This document shows, in pieces, positions 1-7,098 of a DNA stretch of 11,591 bases (positions within the stretch are counted from its first letter, which is position 1; every line of letters starts with the position of its first letter). The stretch covers positions 1 through 11,591 of the forward strand of contig CBFIDE010000029.1 of the NCBI GenBank assembly GCA_965661265.1, given 5' to 3'. The notes beneath the pieces are model-generated. The model was not told the origin of the DNA and ran no database searches. It worked only from the letters and a program-made list of their open reading frames with translations. Source of the DNA: CBFIDE01 sp965661265. GTDB taxonomy: Bacteria > Bacteroidota > Bacteroidia > Flavobacteriales > Schleiferiaceae. A program made the translations under genes and the position numbers.

Positions 1-1191
1 TGTATCATAAGAGTCAATATAGAACGGCTTTGTAGTTCTTAATTTCACTCTTGCAATATCGTTCATTTCCAAATTCTTATCATCTTCAACCCTATGTAAA
101 TTGTTGATGTCAATCTTATAAAGAACCTCGCTAATCATACATCTAGCTTCATTGGAGGTATGCTTTATAGCATACTTGCCTCTTGGCATAGGCCCTTTGT
201 CGTTTAGCCAGCAAAGCATAACATCTAAGTCCTGAGTAATTTCCGGTTGATTGTTCTGGCGTACTATCATATCTCCTCTAGAAATATCAATATCATCCTC
301 TAAGGTAATGGTCACACTCATTGGAGCAAAAGCTTCAGCCACTTCACCATCATAAGTATCTATGCTTTTAATAGTAGATCCAAAGCCTGAAGGTAAAACA
401 TTCACCTTGTCTCCTTTTCTGAATATTCCACCAGAAATCCTACCGGCGTAACCCCTATAATCATGGTATTCATCAGTATGAGGCCTAATTACTGTTTGTA
501 CAGGAAATCTACAATCTATATGATTATGATCACCTCCAATATGAATATTCTCCAATAGATGCAATAGAGTTTCGCCTTGATACCAAGAAGTGTTCTCTGA
601 TCTCTTTACCACATTATCACCATGTAGAGCGCTAATAGGAACAAACCTGATATCTTTAACACCAAGTTTAGAAGCGAAATCTTCAAACTGTGATACCACA
701 TTATCATAAGTCTCTTCAGAGTAGTCCACTAAATCCATTTTGTTTACACAAACCACCAAATGCGGTATTTGTAATAAACTAGCAATAAATGAATGACGAC
801 AAGTTTGCTCTATGACACCTTTTCTAGCGTCAATAAGGATGAGCGCTAAATTAGCTGTTGAAGCACCAGTAACCATATTTCTAGTGTACTGAATATGACC
901 GGGGGTGTCAGCAATGATGAATTTTCTTTTAGGTGTCGCAAAGTATCTATACGCCACATCAATCGTGATTCCTTGCTCTCTTTCGTCCTTTAATCCATCA
1001 GTTAGCAGACTTAAGTCGATATGATCTAAGCCTCTTTTTGTGCTACTGTTTTCTACGGCATCTAATTGATCTTCAAAAATAGATTTTGAATCATAAAGAA
1101 GGCGGCCAATCAAAGTAGATTTACCGTCATCAACACTGCCTGCAGTTGTAAACCTTAGCAGTTCCATATCTAAATATGCATTCTTTTTCAT
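1..1191 (-). CDS. cysN: Sulfate adenylyltransferase subunit 1 (CysN), GTPase subunit; partial, C-terminus beyond the left edge
   Basis: CysN is the GTPase subunit of ATP sulfurylase. With CysD it makes adenylyl sulfate (APS) and pyrophosphate from sulfate and ATP in the cytoplasm, driven by GTP hydrolysis. The 397 codons present show a full translation-factor GTPase set: G1 GSVDDGKS at residues 18-25, G3 DTPGH at 95-99, G4 NKMD at 150-153 and G5 SAL at 187-189. EF-Tu-like beta-barrel domains follow, including the family-typical RFPVQTVIRP and HDYRGYAGRISGG stretches. The ATG at 1191 lies 17 residues before the P-loop, as usual for CysN, with no strong ribosome binding site. The reading frame is open to base 1. 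By family length (about 415-475 residues) some 20-80 residues are missing. A C-terminal CysC fusion cannot be excluded, but is unlikely because a separate cysC sits two genes upstream. It is the last visible gene of the operon, 21 bases after cysD. Confidence 0.96.
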   Translation of the reverse strand, partial: MKKNAYLDMELLRFTTAGSVDDGKSTLIGRLLYDSKSIFEDQLDAVENSSTKRGLDHIDLSLLTDGLKDEREQGITIDVAYRYFATPKRKFIIADTPGHIQYTRNMVTGASTANLALILIDARKGVIEQTCRHSFIASLLQIPHLVVCVNKMDLVDYSEETYDNVVSQFEDFASKLGVKDIRFVPISALHGDNVVKRSENTSWYQGETLLHLLENIHIGGDHNHIDCRFPVQTVIRPHTDEYHDYRGYAGRISGGIFRKGDKVNVLPSGFGSTIKSIDTYDGEVAEAFAPMSVTITLEDDIDISRGDMIVRQNNQPEITQDLDVMLCWLNDKGPMPRGKYAIKHTSNEARCMISEVLYKIDINNLHRVEDDKNLEMNDIARVKLRTTKPFYIDSYDT

Positions 1192-1212
1192 AATAATATT
1201 TTCAAGTATTTC

Positions 1213-2115
1213 TTAGAAATATCCTTGTTTCTTTCGGTCTTCCATTGCTGTTTCACCTCTTTTGTCATCCGCTCTATTTCCTCTTTCTGTCTGACGAGCG
1301 GCAGCTACTTCTTCAACAATTTTTTCTAAAGTATCGGCAGTAGATTCTACTCCACCGGTAATGGTTATATCCCCTAAGGTTCTAAAGCGTACCATCTTAG
1401 TTTCTACATTTTCATTCTCGGCAAGTTGAATGAATTCGGAATTTGGCAACCAGCTGTTATTTCTCCAAATCACTTCTCTTTCATGTGCAATATAAAGACT
1501 AGGGATTTCAATATTTTCTAGTAAGATGTATTGCCATACATCCATCTCTGTCCAATTAGAAATCGGGAAAACCCTAAAATGTTCTCCCATGTTTTTTCTG
1601 CCATTAAAAAGATTCCAGAGTTCTGGCCTTTGATGCTTAGGATCCCATTGGCCAAAGTCATCTCTATGTGAGAAAAACCTTTCCTTAGCCCTCGCTTTTT
1701 CTTCATCTCTTCTTGCGCCTCCCATAGCTGCATCATAGCCATGTTCTTCAATGGTATCTAAAAGAGTAGTAGTCTGTAGAGCATTTCTGGATGCGTTTTT
1801 TCCGCTTTCTTCTCTAACTCTTCCTTGATCAATGGTTTTTTGAACACTTCCAACTTCCAATTGTACACCTAAAGATTCTACTAAAGAATCTCTAAAAGAA
1901 ATAGTTTCAGGGAAATTATGTCCAGTATCAATATGAACCAGTGGGAAAGGGATTTTTGCAGGAAAGAAAGCCTTTTTTGCAAGATGGGTTAAAACGATAG
2001 AGTCCTTGCCTCCAGAGAATAATATAGCTGGATTTTCAAATTGAGCATAGACTTCTCTCATCACAAAGATTGATTCTGCTTCTAGTTCTCTTAAATGATT
2101 TAATGAATACTTCAT
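1213..2115 (-). CDS. cysD: Sulfate adenylyltransferase subunit 2 (CysD), catalytic subunit
   Basis: CysD is the catalytic ATP pyrophosphatase subunit of heterodimeric ATP sulfurylase and works with CysN to form APS from sulfate and ATP. The 300-residue length is normal for the family. The PP-loop SGGKDS lies at residues 34-39, followed by HIDTGHNFPE at 61-70. The basic family signature GGARRDEEKARAKER is at 132-146, and the C-terminus MEDRKKQGYF is typical of CysD. The PAPS reductase CysH belongs to the same fold superfamily, but the GGARRDEEKARAKER block, the length and the adjacent cysN identify this as CysD. It starts at the ATG at 2115, 23 bases after the cysC stop, behind a purine-rich leader (AAAAGAAA) rather than a clear Shine-Dalgarno sequence. 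It is co-directional with its neighbours and probably on one transcript with them. Confidence 0.97.
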   Translation of the reverse strand: MKYSLNHLRELEAESIFVMREVYAQFENPAILFSGGKDSIVLTHLAKKAFFPAKIPFPLVHIDTGHNFPETISFRDSLVESLGVQLEVGSVQKTIDQGRVREESGKNASRNALQTTTLLDTIEEHGYDAAMGGARRDEEKARAKERFFSHRDDFGQWDPKHQRPELWNLFNGRKNMGEHFRVFPISNWTEMDVWQYILLENIEIPSLYIAHEREVIWRNNSWLPNSEFIQLAENENVETKMVRFRTLGDITITGGVESTADTLEKIVEEVAAARQTERGNRADDKRGETAMEDRKKQGYF

Positions 2116-2138
2116 TTCTTTTCTTTTTACCTTTTATC

Positions 2139-2747
2139 TTAGGATTCCAGGCTTAATTTATTCTTAATTGAATTCCAAATAGTTTCAACGCTCTCTTGGA
2201 TGCTCAATTCATTACTTTTAATTCGGATGTCAGGATTTTGCGGCTCTTCAAAAGGGCTACTGATGCCCGTGAAATTTGGAATCAGCCCAGCTCTTGCTTT
2301 TTTATACAAGCCTTTCACATCTCTTTCCTCGCACACTTCTAAAGGGCAATCAATAAAAATCTCTATGAAATTAGATTCGCCAACAACTTCTTTTACCTGC
2401 GCTCTATCTTCCTTAAAGGGTGATATAAAGGCAGATAAAACAATAGTTCCGCTATCAAGGATTAATTTAGAAATCTCTCCGATTCTTCTAATGTTCTCAA
2501 CTCGGTCTTTGTCTGAGAAACTGAGATCTTTATTAATTCCAGAACGAATATTATCTCCATCAAGAATGTAAGTTGAGAAAGCTTTTTTGTGAAGTTGTTC
2601 CTCTAAAGAACTGGCAATAGTTGATTTTCCTGAGCCTGATAAACCAGTAAACCAAAGACATATTGCTTTATGTCCATGCAGCTTTGCTCTCATCTTTGAG
2701 TTAACAGAATGCTGATGTGGAATAATATTCTCTTTTAATCGACTCAT
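2139..2747 (-). CDS. cysC: Adenylyl-sulfate kinase (CysC)
   Basis: CysC phosphorylates APS at the 3' position with ATP to give PAPS, the donor for sulfotransferases and the substrate of PAPS reductase. At 202 residues it is a stand-alone kinase. The Walker A motif GLSGSGKST is at residues 35-43. The APS-binding DGDNIRSGIN is at 63-72, followed by FSDKDRVENIRRIGE at 77-91. The FISPF segment at 107-111 contains the serine (109) that is phosphorylated in some homologues. KGLYKKARAG is at 145-154 and FTGISSPFEEP at 159-169. The second residue of the usual RHGL/RTGI signature is Ser (position 69), a mild variant. The ATG follows the permease stop codon by only three bases (GAA), so translational coupling to the permease is likely. 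No CysN or sulfurylase domain is fused to it. Confidence 0.96.
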   Translation of the reverse strand: MSRLKENIIPHQHSVNSKMRAKLHGHKAICLWFTGLSGSGKSTIASSLEEQLHKKAFSTYILDGDNIRSGINKDLSFSDKDRVENIRRIGEISKLILDSGTIVLSAFISPFKEDRAQVKEVVGESNFIEIFIDCPLEVCEERDVKGLYKKARAGLIPNFTGISSPFEEPQNPDIRIKSNELSIQESVETIWNSIKNKLSLES

Positions 2748-2750
2748 TTC

Positions 2751-4523
2751 TTATAAAAAAGTAAAGTAAGCATAGGTTAAAAATACGACTGAATAAACAG
2801 TAGCCAGAGGAACTCCAATTCTTAAAAAGTCCTTAAACCTATAATTTCCAGCTTCTTGAACCATTAAATTGGTTTGGTAAGCATAAGGTGTTGCAAAACA
2901 ACAACTAGCTCCAAATGCCGCGGTAATATAGAGAGCTTTTGGCTCTACGGCCGATATTAACCCTAATGCAAAGATTAATGGAAATAGAATACTGATAGCT
3001 GCAATATTAGTAACAAAACTTGTCAATAAAAAGCTAGTTAAATAAACAATTAAAAGTAAGCCAAAGGGATTCAGACCCATTGTATTGGCAAATAGAACTT
3101 CTGATAAAAAATCAGCACTACCACTATCGATAAGTGCTTTACCTATTCCTAGAGAGGACATCAGAATAAACAATAAATCCATACTCAAGTTATTCTTGAG
3201 TTTCTCAAGTGAGTTCATTCCGGCAATGAACTGTGCTGATAAAATTATTAGCAGTGATTGGAAAAGGTTTATGGTGCCGAGTAAACCGAGTAATATCGCG
3301 AAAGCACTTAAGCCAATGAATAATAGACTAGCGCTTCTAGATTTTTTCTTGGAACTTTCTAATTGGCTTAATATCAGAAGATCCTTTCCCCTTTTACTTC
3401 TTGAGTTAAAGTCCTTTCCGGGGCTTAAAAGCAGCAAGTCACCAGTTTTTAATTTACGACTTCCTATTTTTCCATCCAGCCTTTCTCCTTGTCTATGAAC
3501 TCCAATAATTGCCGCATCATATTTTTCTCTAAATCCAATTTCTTTGGGGCTAAAGCGGTCTAGTGATGAGTTTTGACTAACGACGGCCTCTATATAATGT
3601 GGCGTGATATCTAATTCTGCAGTACTATCTGGATTTAATTCAAGATCTTGATTGTGATTCAGAAGTTCAATAATATTTTTGGTATCACCTACAAAAAATA
3701 AAGCATCCCCGCTCTCTAGAAGCTCCTGAGGGCTTACAGGGTTTTTCAGCTCACCATTTCTTTCTAGCTGAGCTAAGAATAGGCCTTCTAAGTTTCTCAA
3801 GCCCGCATTTTCAATGCTCTTACCAATTATTTTGCTATTTGACCTAACCCTAAATTCAACTTGATACTCCCTTGCCTCATCTACTAAATCTTTATTAAAA
3901 TCTGTTTTGTTTTTTAAAAGTTTAGGGCCAAAAAAGTAGAGAAATAGCAATCCAAATACACTTACCAAAAGACCAGGAACAATTATGTCTGTTGTGCTTA
4001 GCCCTTCACCATTATTGGAGATTATAAGCCCATTTAGCACTAAGTTGGTAGAAGTACCTATGAGCGTAATCATTCCGCCAAGTATGGCTGCATAAGATAA
4101 TGGAAGGAGCAGTTTACTTGGGTCAACGTTATTTTTCTTTCCCCATTGATAAACATAAGGCATCATCACAGCTACCACAGGTGTATTGTTCATGAATGAG
4201 GAGGTGATGGCCACTCCGCTTCCCATTCTCAAAATAAAGCTTGATGCCTTTTTGCTGTTTCCAATAAGTTTATCCAGGACTTTACTTAAATCAAAATGCT
4301 CATTGAGGCTAGCCGTAATGCTAATCAATATTAATATGGACAGAATTGAAGTATTACTAAATCCGCCAAGCAGTGCGGATGTGCTCAAGATACCGGACAT
4401 ATAGAGCAGGGCTAAGGCTCCTCCAAATATATACGAGCTTTTAAACTTATCCCAAATTAGAAAAAGGATAAGCCCGGCAAGTACAGCCAGAGTAAAGTAA
4501 ATATGGTATTCTTCTGCGATCAA
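2751..4523 (-). CDS. SLC13/DASS-family permease with two internal RCK_C (TrkA-C) domains, probable sulfate transporter
   Basis: This is an inner-membrane ion transporter of the divalent anion/sodium symporter superfamily. The 590 residues form two hydrophobic halves (about 8-200 and 398-588) around a cytoplasmic insert. Each half carries SNT-like substrate/sodium motifs. The first half has MNNTP at 111-115 and GTSTN at 156-160. The second has FVTN at 503-506 and ATPYAYQTN at 544-552. The insert contains two RCK_C-type regulatory domains, roughly 218-292 and 305-372, each ending in a 'GD..L/FF' strand (SGDALFFVGD, TGDLLLLSPG). This architecture matches SLC13 permeases such as Chlamydomonas SAC1-type and cyanobacterial sulfate transporters. 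Substrate is inferred from context: it leads the cysC-cysD-cysN operon, so sulfate is the best guess. Other oxyanions or dicarboxylates remain possible. The ATG at 4523 lies about 17 bases downstream of a -7-like TATTTTTG box. Confidence 0.9.
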   Translation of the reverse strand: MIAEEYHIYFTLAVLAGLILFLIWDKFKSSYIFGGALALLYMSGILSTSALLGGFSNTSILSILILISITASLNEHFDLSKVLDKLIGNSKKASSFILRMGSGVAITSSFMNNTPVVAVMMPYVYQWGKKNNVDPSKLLLPLSYAAILGGMITLIGTSTNLVLNGLIISNNGEGLSTTDIIVPGLLVSVFGLLFLYFFGPKLLKNKTDFNKDLVDEAREYQVEFRVRSNSKIIGKSIENAGLRNLEGLFLAQLERNGELKNPVSPQELLESGDALFFVGDTKNIIELLNHNQDLELNPDSTAELDITPHYIEAVVSQNSSLDRFSPKEIGFREKYDAAIIGVHRQGERLDGKIGSRKLKTGDLLLLSPGKDFNSRSKRGKDLLILSQLESSKKKSRSASLLFIGLSAFAILLGLLGTINLFQSLLIILSAQFIAGMNSLEKLKNNLSMDLLFILMSSLGIGKALIDSGSADFLSEVLFANTMGLNPFGLLLIVYLTSFLLTSFVTNIAAISILFPLIFALGLISAVEPKALYITAAFGASCCFATPYAYQTNLMVQEAGNYRFKDFLRIGVPLATVYSVVFLTYAYFTFL

Positions 4524-4539
4524 TGAATCTAAATTTACA

Positions 4540-4547
4540 CAAAAATA
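4540..4547 (-). promoter_or_regulatory. Predicted -7 promoter element of the permease-cysCDN operon
   Basis: Read on the minus strand, this is TATTTTTG, a full match to the Bacteroidota TAnnTTTG -7 consensus. It lies 16 bases upstream of the permease ATG, implying a very short leader of about ten bases. I see no convincing TTG -33 element at the usual 17-21 base distance; the inverted repeat at 4555-4569 occupies that spacer. The box is AT-rich in AT-rich DNA, so a chance match is possible. Confidence 0.45.
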
Positions 4548-4554
4548 TAAAAGT

Positions 4555-4569
4555 CTACTAAATTAGTAG
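4555..4569. repeat. Inverted repeat CTACTAA-A-TTAGTAG (candidate operator, left)
   Basis: This is a perfect inverted repeat with 7-base arms around a single central A. It lies 7 bases upstream of the predicted -7 box of the minus-strand operon, where a bound repressor would block RNA polymerase. Its half-site resembles that of the inverted repeat at 4598-4615 (shared pattern YTACTRA). No transcript is expected to end here, because both flanking genes start from this region, so a terminator is unlikely. The assignment as an operator is an inference. Confidence 0.45.
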
Positions 4570-4570
4570 G

Positions 4571-4587
4571 AATTAAATATTTTAATT
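4571..4587. repeat. AT-only inverted repeat AATTAAA-TAT-TTTAATT
   Basis: Perfect 7-base arms surround a 3-base centre, one base after the left candidate operator. The sequence is entirely A and T, so it could arise by chance in this base composition. It could also serve as an AT-rich UP-like or easily melted segment between the divergent promoters. It is reported mainly because it is the middle of three consecutive inverted repeats. Confidence 0.3.
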
Positions 4588-4589
4588 TA

Positions 4590-4620
4590 TTGTCCTCTTA
4601 CTGAAGTGTCAGTAAATTTC
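4590..4620 (+). promoter_or_regulatory. Weak candidate promoter of the patatin-barrel gene (TTG-N20-TAAATTTC)
   Basis: A TTG at 4590-4592 is followed after 20 bases by TAAATTTC at 4613-4620, one mismatch from TAnnTTTG. Spacing fits Bacteroidota -33/-7 promoters, and the implied start would leave a leader of roughly 25 bases before the ATG at 4651. The last position of the -7 box is C rather than the conserved G, so this is a low-confidence call. A second near-match, TATTTTTC at 4625-4632, is an alternative. Confidence 0.3.
4598..4615. repeat. Inverted repeat TTACTGA-AGTG-TCAGTAA (candidate operator, right)
   Basis: Perfect 7-base arms surround a 4-base centre. It sits inside the spacer of the candidate plus-strand promoter and overlaps the start of its -7-like box. 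The half-site TTACTGA resembles the left site's CTACTAA. The arms are not purely AT, so it is less likely than the middle repeat to be a chance event. The different centre length (4 versus 1) argues against identical binding by one dimer. Operator function is an inference. Confidence 0.42.
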
Positions 4621-4650
4621 TTCTTATTTTTCTTGAAAAATTAGCTCCAA

Positions 4651-6966
4651 ATGAAATTCAGGTATCTAGTCTTCTTTCTAATTAATTTCTTTTTCTTTTT
4701 TACTCCATTAAAAGCACAAAATAAACTTGGCCTGGTCTTAAGTGGTGGTGGGGCCAAAGGAATGGCTCACGTTGGTGTTCTAAAGGCAATGGAAGAAGCT
4801 GGCTTAAGGCCTGATTATATTGCAGGCACCAGTATGGGTTCAGTAGTTGGTGCGCTCTATTCTTTGGGGTATTCAGCAGATGAAATTGAAACTATTTTCA
4901 GATCTGTGGATTGGGGAGAGGTTCTTTCTAACCAAGTTCCATTAGACTATATATCTTTTGAGGAGAAGGAGTATTACAATCGCTATCTTCTTGAATTACC
5001 CTTAGTAGGCACTAAGGTTAAATTTAGCACAGGCCTAATCAGAGGACAAATGTTAAATGAATTAATTCAAAGGTATTTCTGGACATCCATGTCTTATCAA
5101 ACCTATGATGAATTTCCAATTCCATTTAGATGTATTGCCACAAATTCTGCAAATGGTGAGGCAGTAGTTTTTGATAGAGGTTCTCTTGCTACTGCTGTGA
5201 GGGCAAGTATGGCTATTCCGACAGCTTTTACTGCTGTACAATATGATTCTGTACTTCTGGTTGATGGAGGTGTGGTAAGTAATTTTCCTGTAGAACAAGT
5301 TCTAAATATGGGTGCCGATTATGTAATTGGTGTAAATGTTGGAACCCAAAAAGATGAGCCAGACCCGGAATCTATGACTGAGATATTATTGTCACTAGCA
5401 ATGCTACCTTCAGACAGTAGGCTTCCAGAGCAGATAAAGTTGTGTGATATCTATATAGAGCCAGATGTTGTAGATTTTGGAACAGCTGGTTTTTCTAAAG
5501 CAGATACAATTATCAAAGTGGGCAAATTGACTGGACAAGAGTTTAAATCGGCCTTTGAAGCCTTACAAAGAAAAATAGGAGAAAAAAAAGAACCTTTTTC
5601 TATTGCTGGGCGAGTTGCTTCTTATAAGATAAATGAAATTTATCTGGACGGTAATGAGGTGTTTAGTGATGTCTTAGTGATGAATAAATTAGGTCTTGAA
5701 GCGGGGGATTCAATAAACCAAGGGAATATAGAAGAGGCTATTAGACGTGTTTATGGAATCAACGGATTTAGGCAAGTTGATTATGAGTTAGTCCCAATTA
5801 ATGATTCAGTAGTTGATTTGAATATAAGGATGGACGAAAAGGAGAAGACCCATATTTTTGCCTCTATCCATGCTGATAATTTATTTTCAGCAGGTCTTAC
5901 TTTAAATATTACGAGTAGAGATCTCTTGGGTCCAGAATCTAGAACAGTTCTTGCTGCTGATATTTCAAGAAACCCAAGACTTAGGTTTGATTATTATAAG
6001 TACATAGGTCAAAATAAAAGATATGCAGCCAACTTTAGGTATGATTATTTATTAGAACAGCTACCTATTTATGACAAGGGTGATGATATAGATGTTGTTA
6101 GTTCAAGAACAAACAGAATAGCCTTAAATTTCATTAGTACTCAGTCCTTAAAACAAAGCTTTTCTTTTGGCTTGTTTTACGAATCCAATATTAGTAAATC
6201 AAGGTATAATATTGATATACCAGAAGGAGTAGATAAAATTCATGCCGAGCAATTTGGCTTAAAATATGCTTGGTTAAAGAATAACTTTAATAATAGAAAT
6301 TTCCCCACGGCCGGTACAGAGCATGTGCTTCTTGTGAATATGCATCTTGAAAATTCATATGCTGTTGACTTACAAGATGGAGTCGATACTGTTTTTTTAG
6401 ATGTTGAAGGTTCAGCGCCTATAGGCCTTAGTAAATCTCTGTTGAATCAAGTAGTAAAGGAGTATACGCCTGATTTCTATGTAGATTTTGTCTATAACTA
6501 TAAGTCGTATCAGCAAATATTTAAAAGAACCCAATTCATTCCTCATTTAAGTCTTGGACTTGTATTAGGTTTTGAAGACTATGGCTCTTTTGTACATGTT
6601 AAGAACCTGGGAGGTACCCAAAGAGTATGGGTAGATGATATTCCATTTTTAGGTTTGAATTATTCAGAAATGCAAGAACCAAATTATGCAATTATAGGAG
6701 CTAGGATTCAACATTTGTTCTTCAAAAATTTATTTTTTAGATATGGGGCCAATCTTTTATCTCACTATGATTACGTGCCACTAGATGAATTGGATGCCTA
6801 CCTTAATGTAGATGAACTAAATAATAATTTTCTTTTTGGCTATGGCGCAGAACTTTCGCTTAGAACTCCCTTGGGTCCTTTGTCTGGAGGTCTTAGTTGG
6901 AATAATAAGGATCCTTATACAAGATATTATTTTAGTTTCGGCTACAGTTTTAATTATTCAGATTAA
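4651..6966 (+). CDS. Patatin-like phospholipase with POTRA and outer-membrane beta-barrel (type Vd, PlpD/FplA-like)
   Basis: This is a predicted lipid acyl hydrolase joined to its own outer-membrane translocator. A signal peptide spans residues 1-22, with an unusually phenylalanine-rich core and likely cleavage before Q23 in K-A-Q. The patatin domain, about 26-310, has the oxyanion loop GGGAKG at 32-37, the nucleophile elbow GTSMG at 59-63 (Ser61) and the DGG motif at 205-207 (Asp205). The catalytic dyad is therefore intact. A single POTRA-like domain (about 326-396, from KINEIYLDGNEVF) precedes a barrel of about 375 residues, enough for 16 strands. The barrel contains the Omp85-type segment NFNNRNFPTAGTEHVL at 545-560, and the protein ends in alternating aromatic residues (YYFSFGYSFNYSD). 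By analogy with Pseudomonas PlpD and Fusobacterium FplA it should act at the outer membrane. Whether the enzyme is surface-exposed or periplasmic here is unknown. It is transcribed divergently from the cys operon. Confidence 0.93.
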   Translation: MKFRYLVFFLINFFFFFTPLKAQNKLGLVLSGGGAKGMAHVGVLKAMEEAGLRPDYIAGTSMGSVVGALYSLGYSADEIETIFRSVDWGEVLSNQVPLDYISFEEKEYYNRYLLELPLVGTKVKFSTGLIRGQMLNELIQRYFWTSMSYQTYDEFPIPFRCIATNSANGEAVVFDRGSLATAVRASMAIPTAFTAVQYDSVLLVDGGVVSNFPVEQVLNMGADYVIGVNVGTQKDEPDPESMTEILLSLAMLPSDSRLPEQIKLCDIYIEPDVVDFGTAGFSKADTIIKVGKLTGQEFKSAFEALQRKIGEKKEPFSIAGRVASYKINEIYLDGNEVFSDVLVMNKLGLEAGDSINQGNIEEAIRRVYGINGFRQVDYELVPINDSVVDLNIRMDEKEKTHIFASIHADNLFSAGLTLNITSRDLLGPESRTVLAADISRNPRLRFDYYKYIGQNKRYAANFRYDYLLEQLPIYDKGDDIDVVSSRTNRIALNFISTQSLKQSFSFGLFYESNISKSRYNIDIPEGVDKIHAEQFGLKYAWLKNNFNNRNFPTAGTEHVLLVNMHLENSYAVDLQDGVDTVFLDVEGSAPIGLSKSLLNQVVKEYTPDFYVDFVYNYKSYQQIFKRTQFIPHLSLGLVLGFEDYGSFVHVKNLGGTQRVWVDDIPFLGLNYSEMQEPNYAIIGARIQHLFFKNLFFRYGANLLSHYDYVPLDELDAYLNVDELNNNFLFGYGAELSLRTPLGPLSGGLSWNNKDPYTRYYFSFGYSFNYSD

Positions 6967-7040
6967 TCACTCACAATCCGCTCGGAATAATTCTAAGAGG
7001 TCACATTGTTAATCTTTACCCTAAATTCATAAAAGCCTTC

Positions 7041-7048
7041 TATCTTTG
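7041..7048 (+). promoter_or_regulatory. Predicted -7 promoter element upstream of the HlyD-family gene
   Basis: TATCTTTG matches the TAnnTTTG -7 consensus exactly. Transcription would start near 7053-7056, leaving about 45 bases to the ATG at 7099 but only about 15 to the TTG at 7069. No TTG lies at the usual -33 distance; the nearest, at 7006-7008, is 32 bases upstream. The rest of the 6967-7098 gap shows no terminator hairpin after the patatin gene. Confidence 0.5.
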
Positions 7049-7098
7049 TTTTTTTAAAATTAGAAGAATTGAATCGCCGAAAGGCAAACGATAAATTA

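Noticed and set aside
2200..2571. Open frame of 123 codons on the plus strand inside cysC
   Set aside because: It is antisense to a gene with all CysC motifs intact, its predicted protein has no recognisable domain, and no promoter or start context supports it.
3085..3498. Open frame of 137 codons on the plus strand inside the permease gene
   Set aside because: It is antisense to a hydrophobic membrane-protein gene, a common source of spurious frames, and has no recognisable domain.
5062..5298. Minus-strand frame inside the patatin domain
   Set aside because: It overlaps the catalytic part of a well-supported gene; the translation is cysteine- and histidine-rich without a real motif spacing.
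6967..7068. Search for a small gene, terminator or RNA between the patatin and HlyD-family genes
   Set aside because: No frame with a plausible start, no stable hairpin and no tRNA-like fold were seen; only the -7-like box at 7041-7048 is supported.
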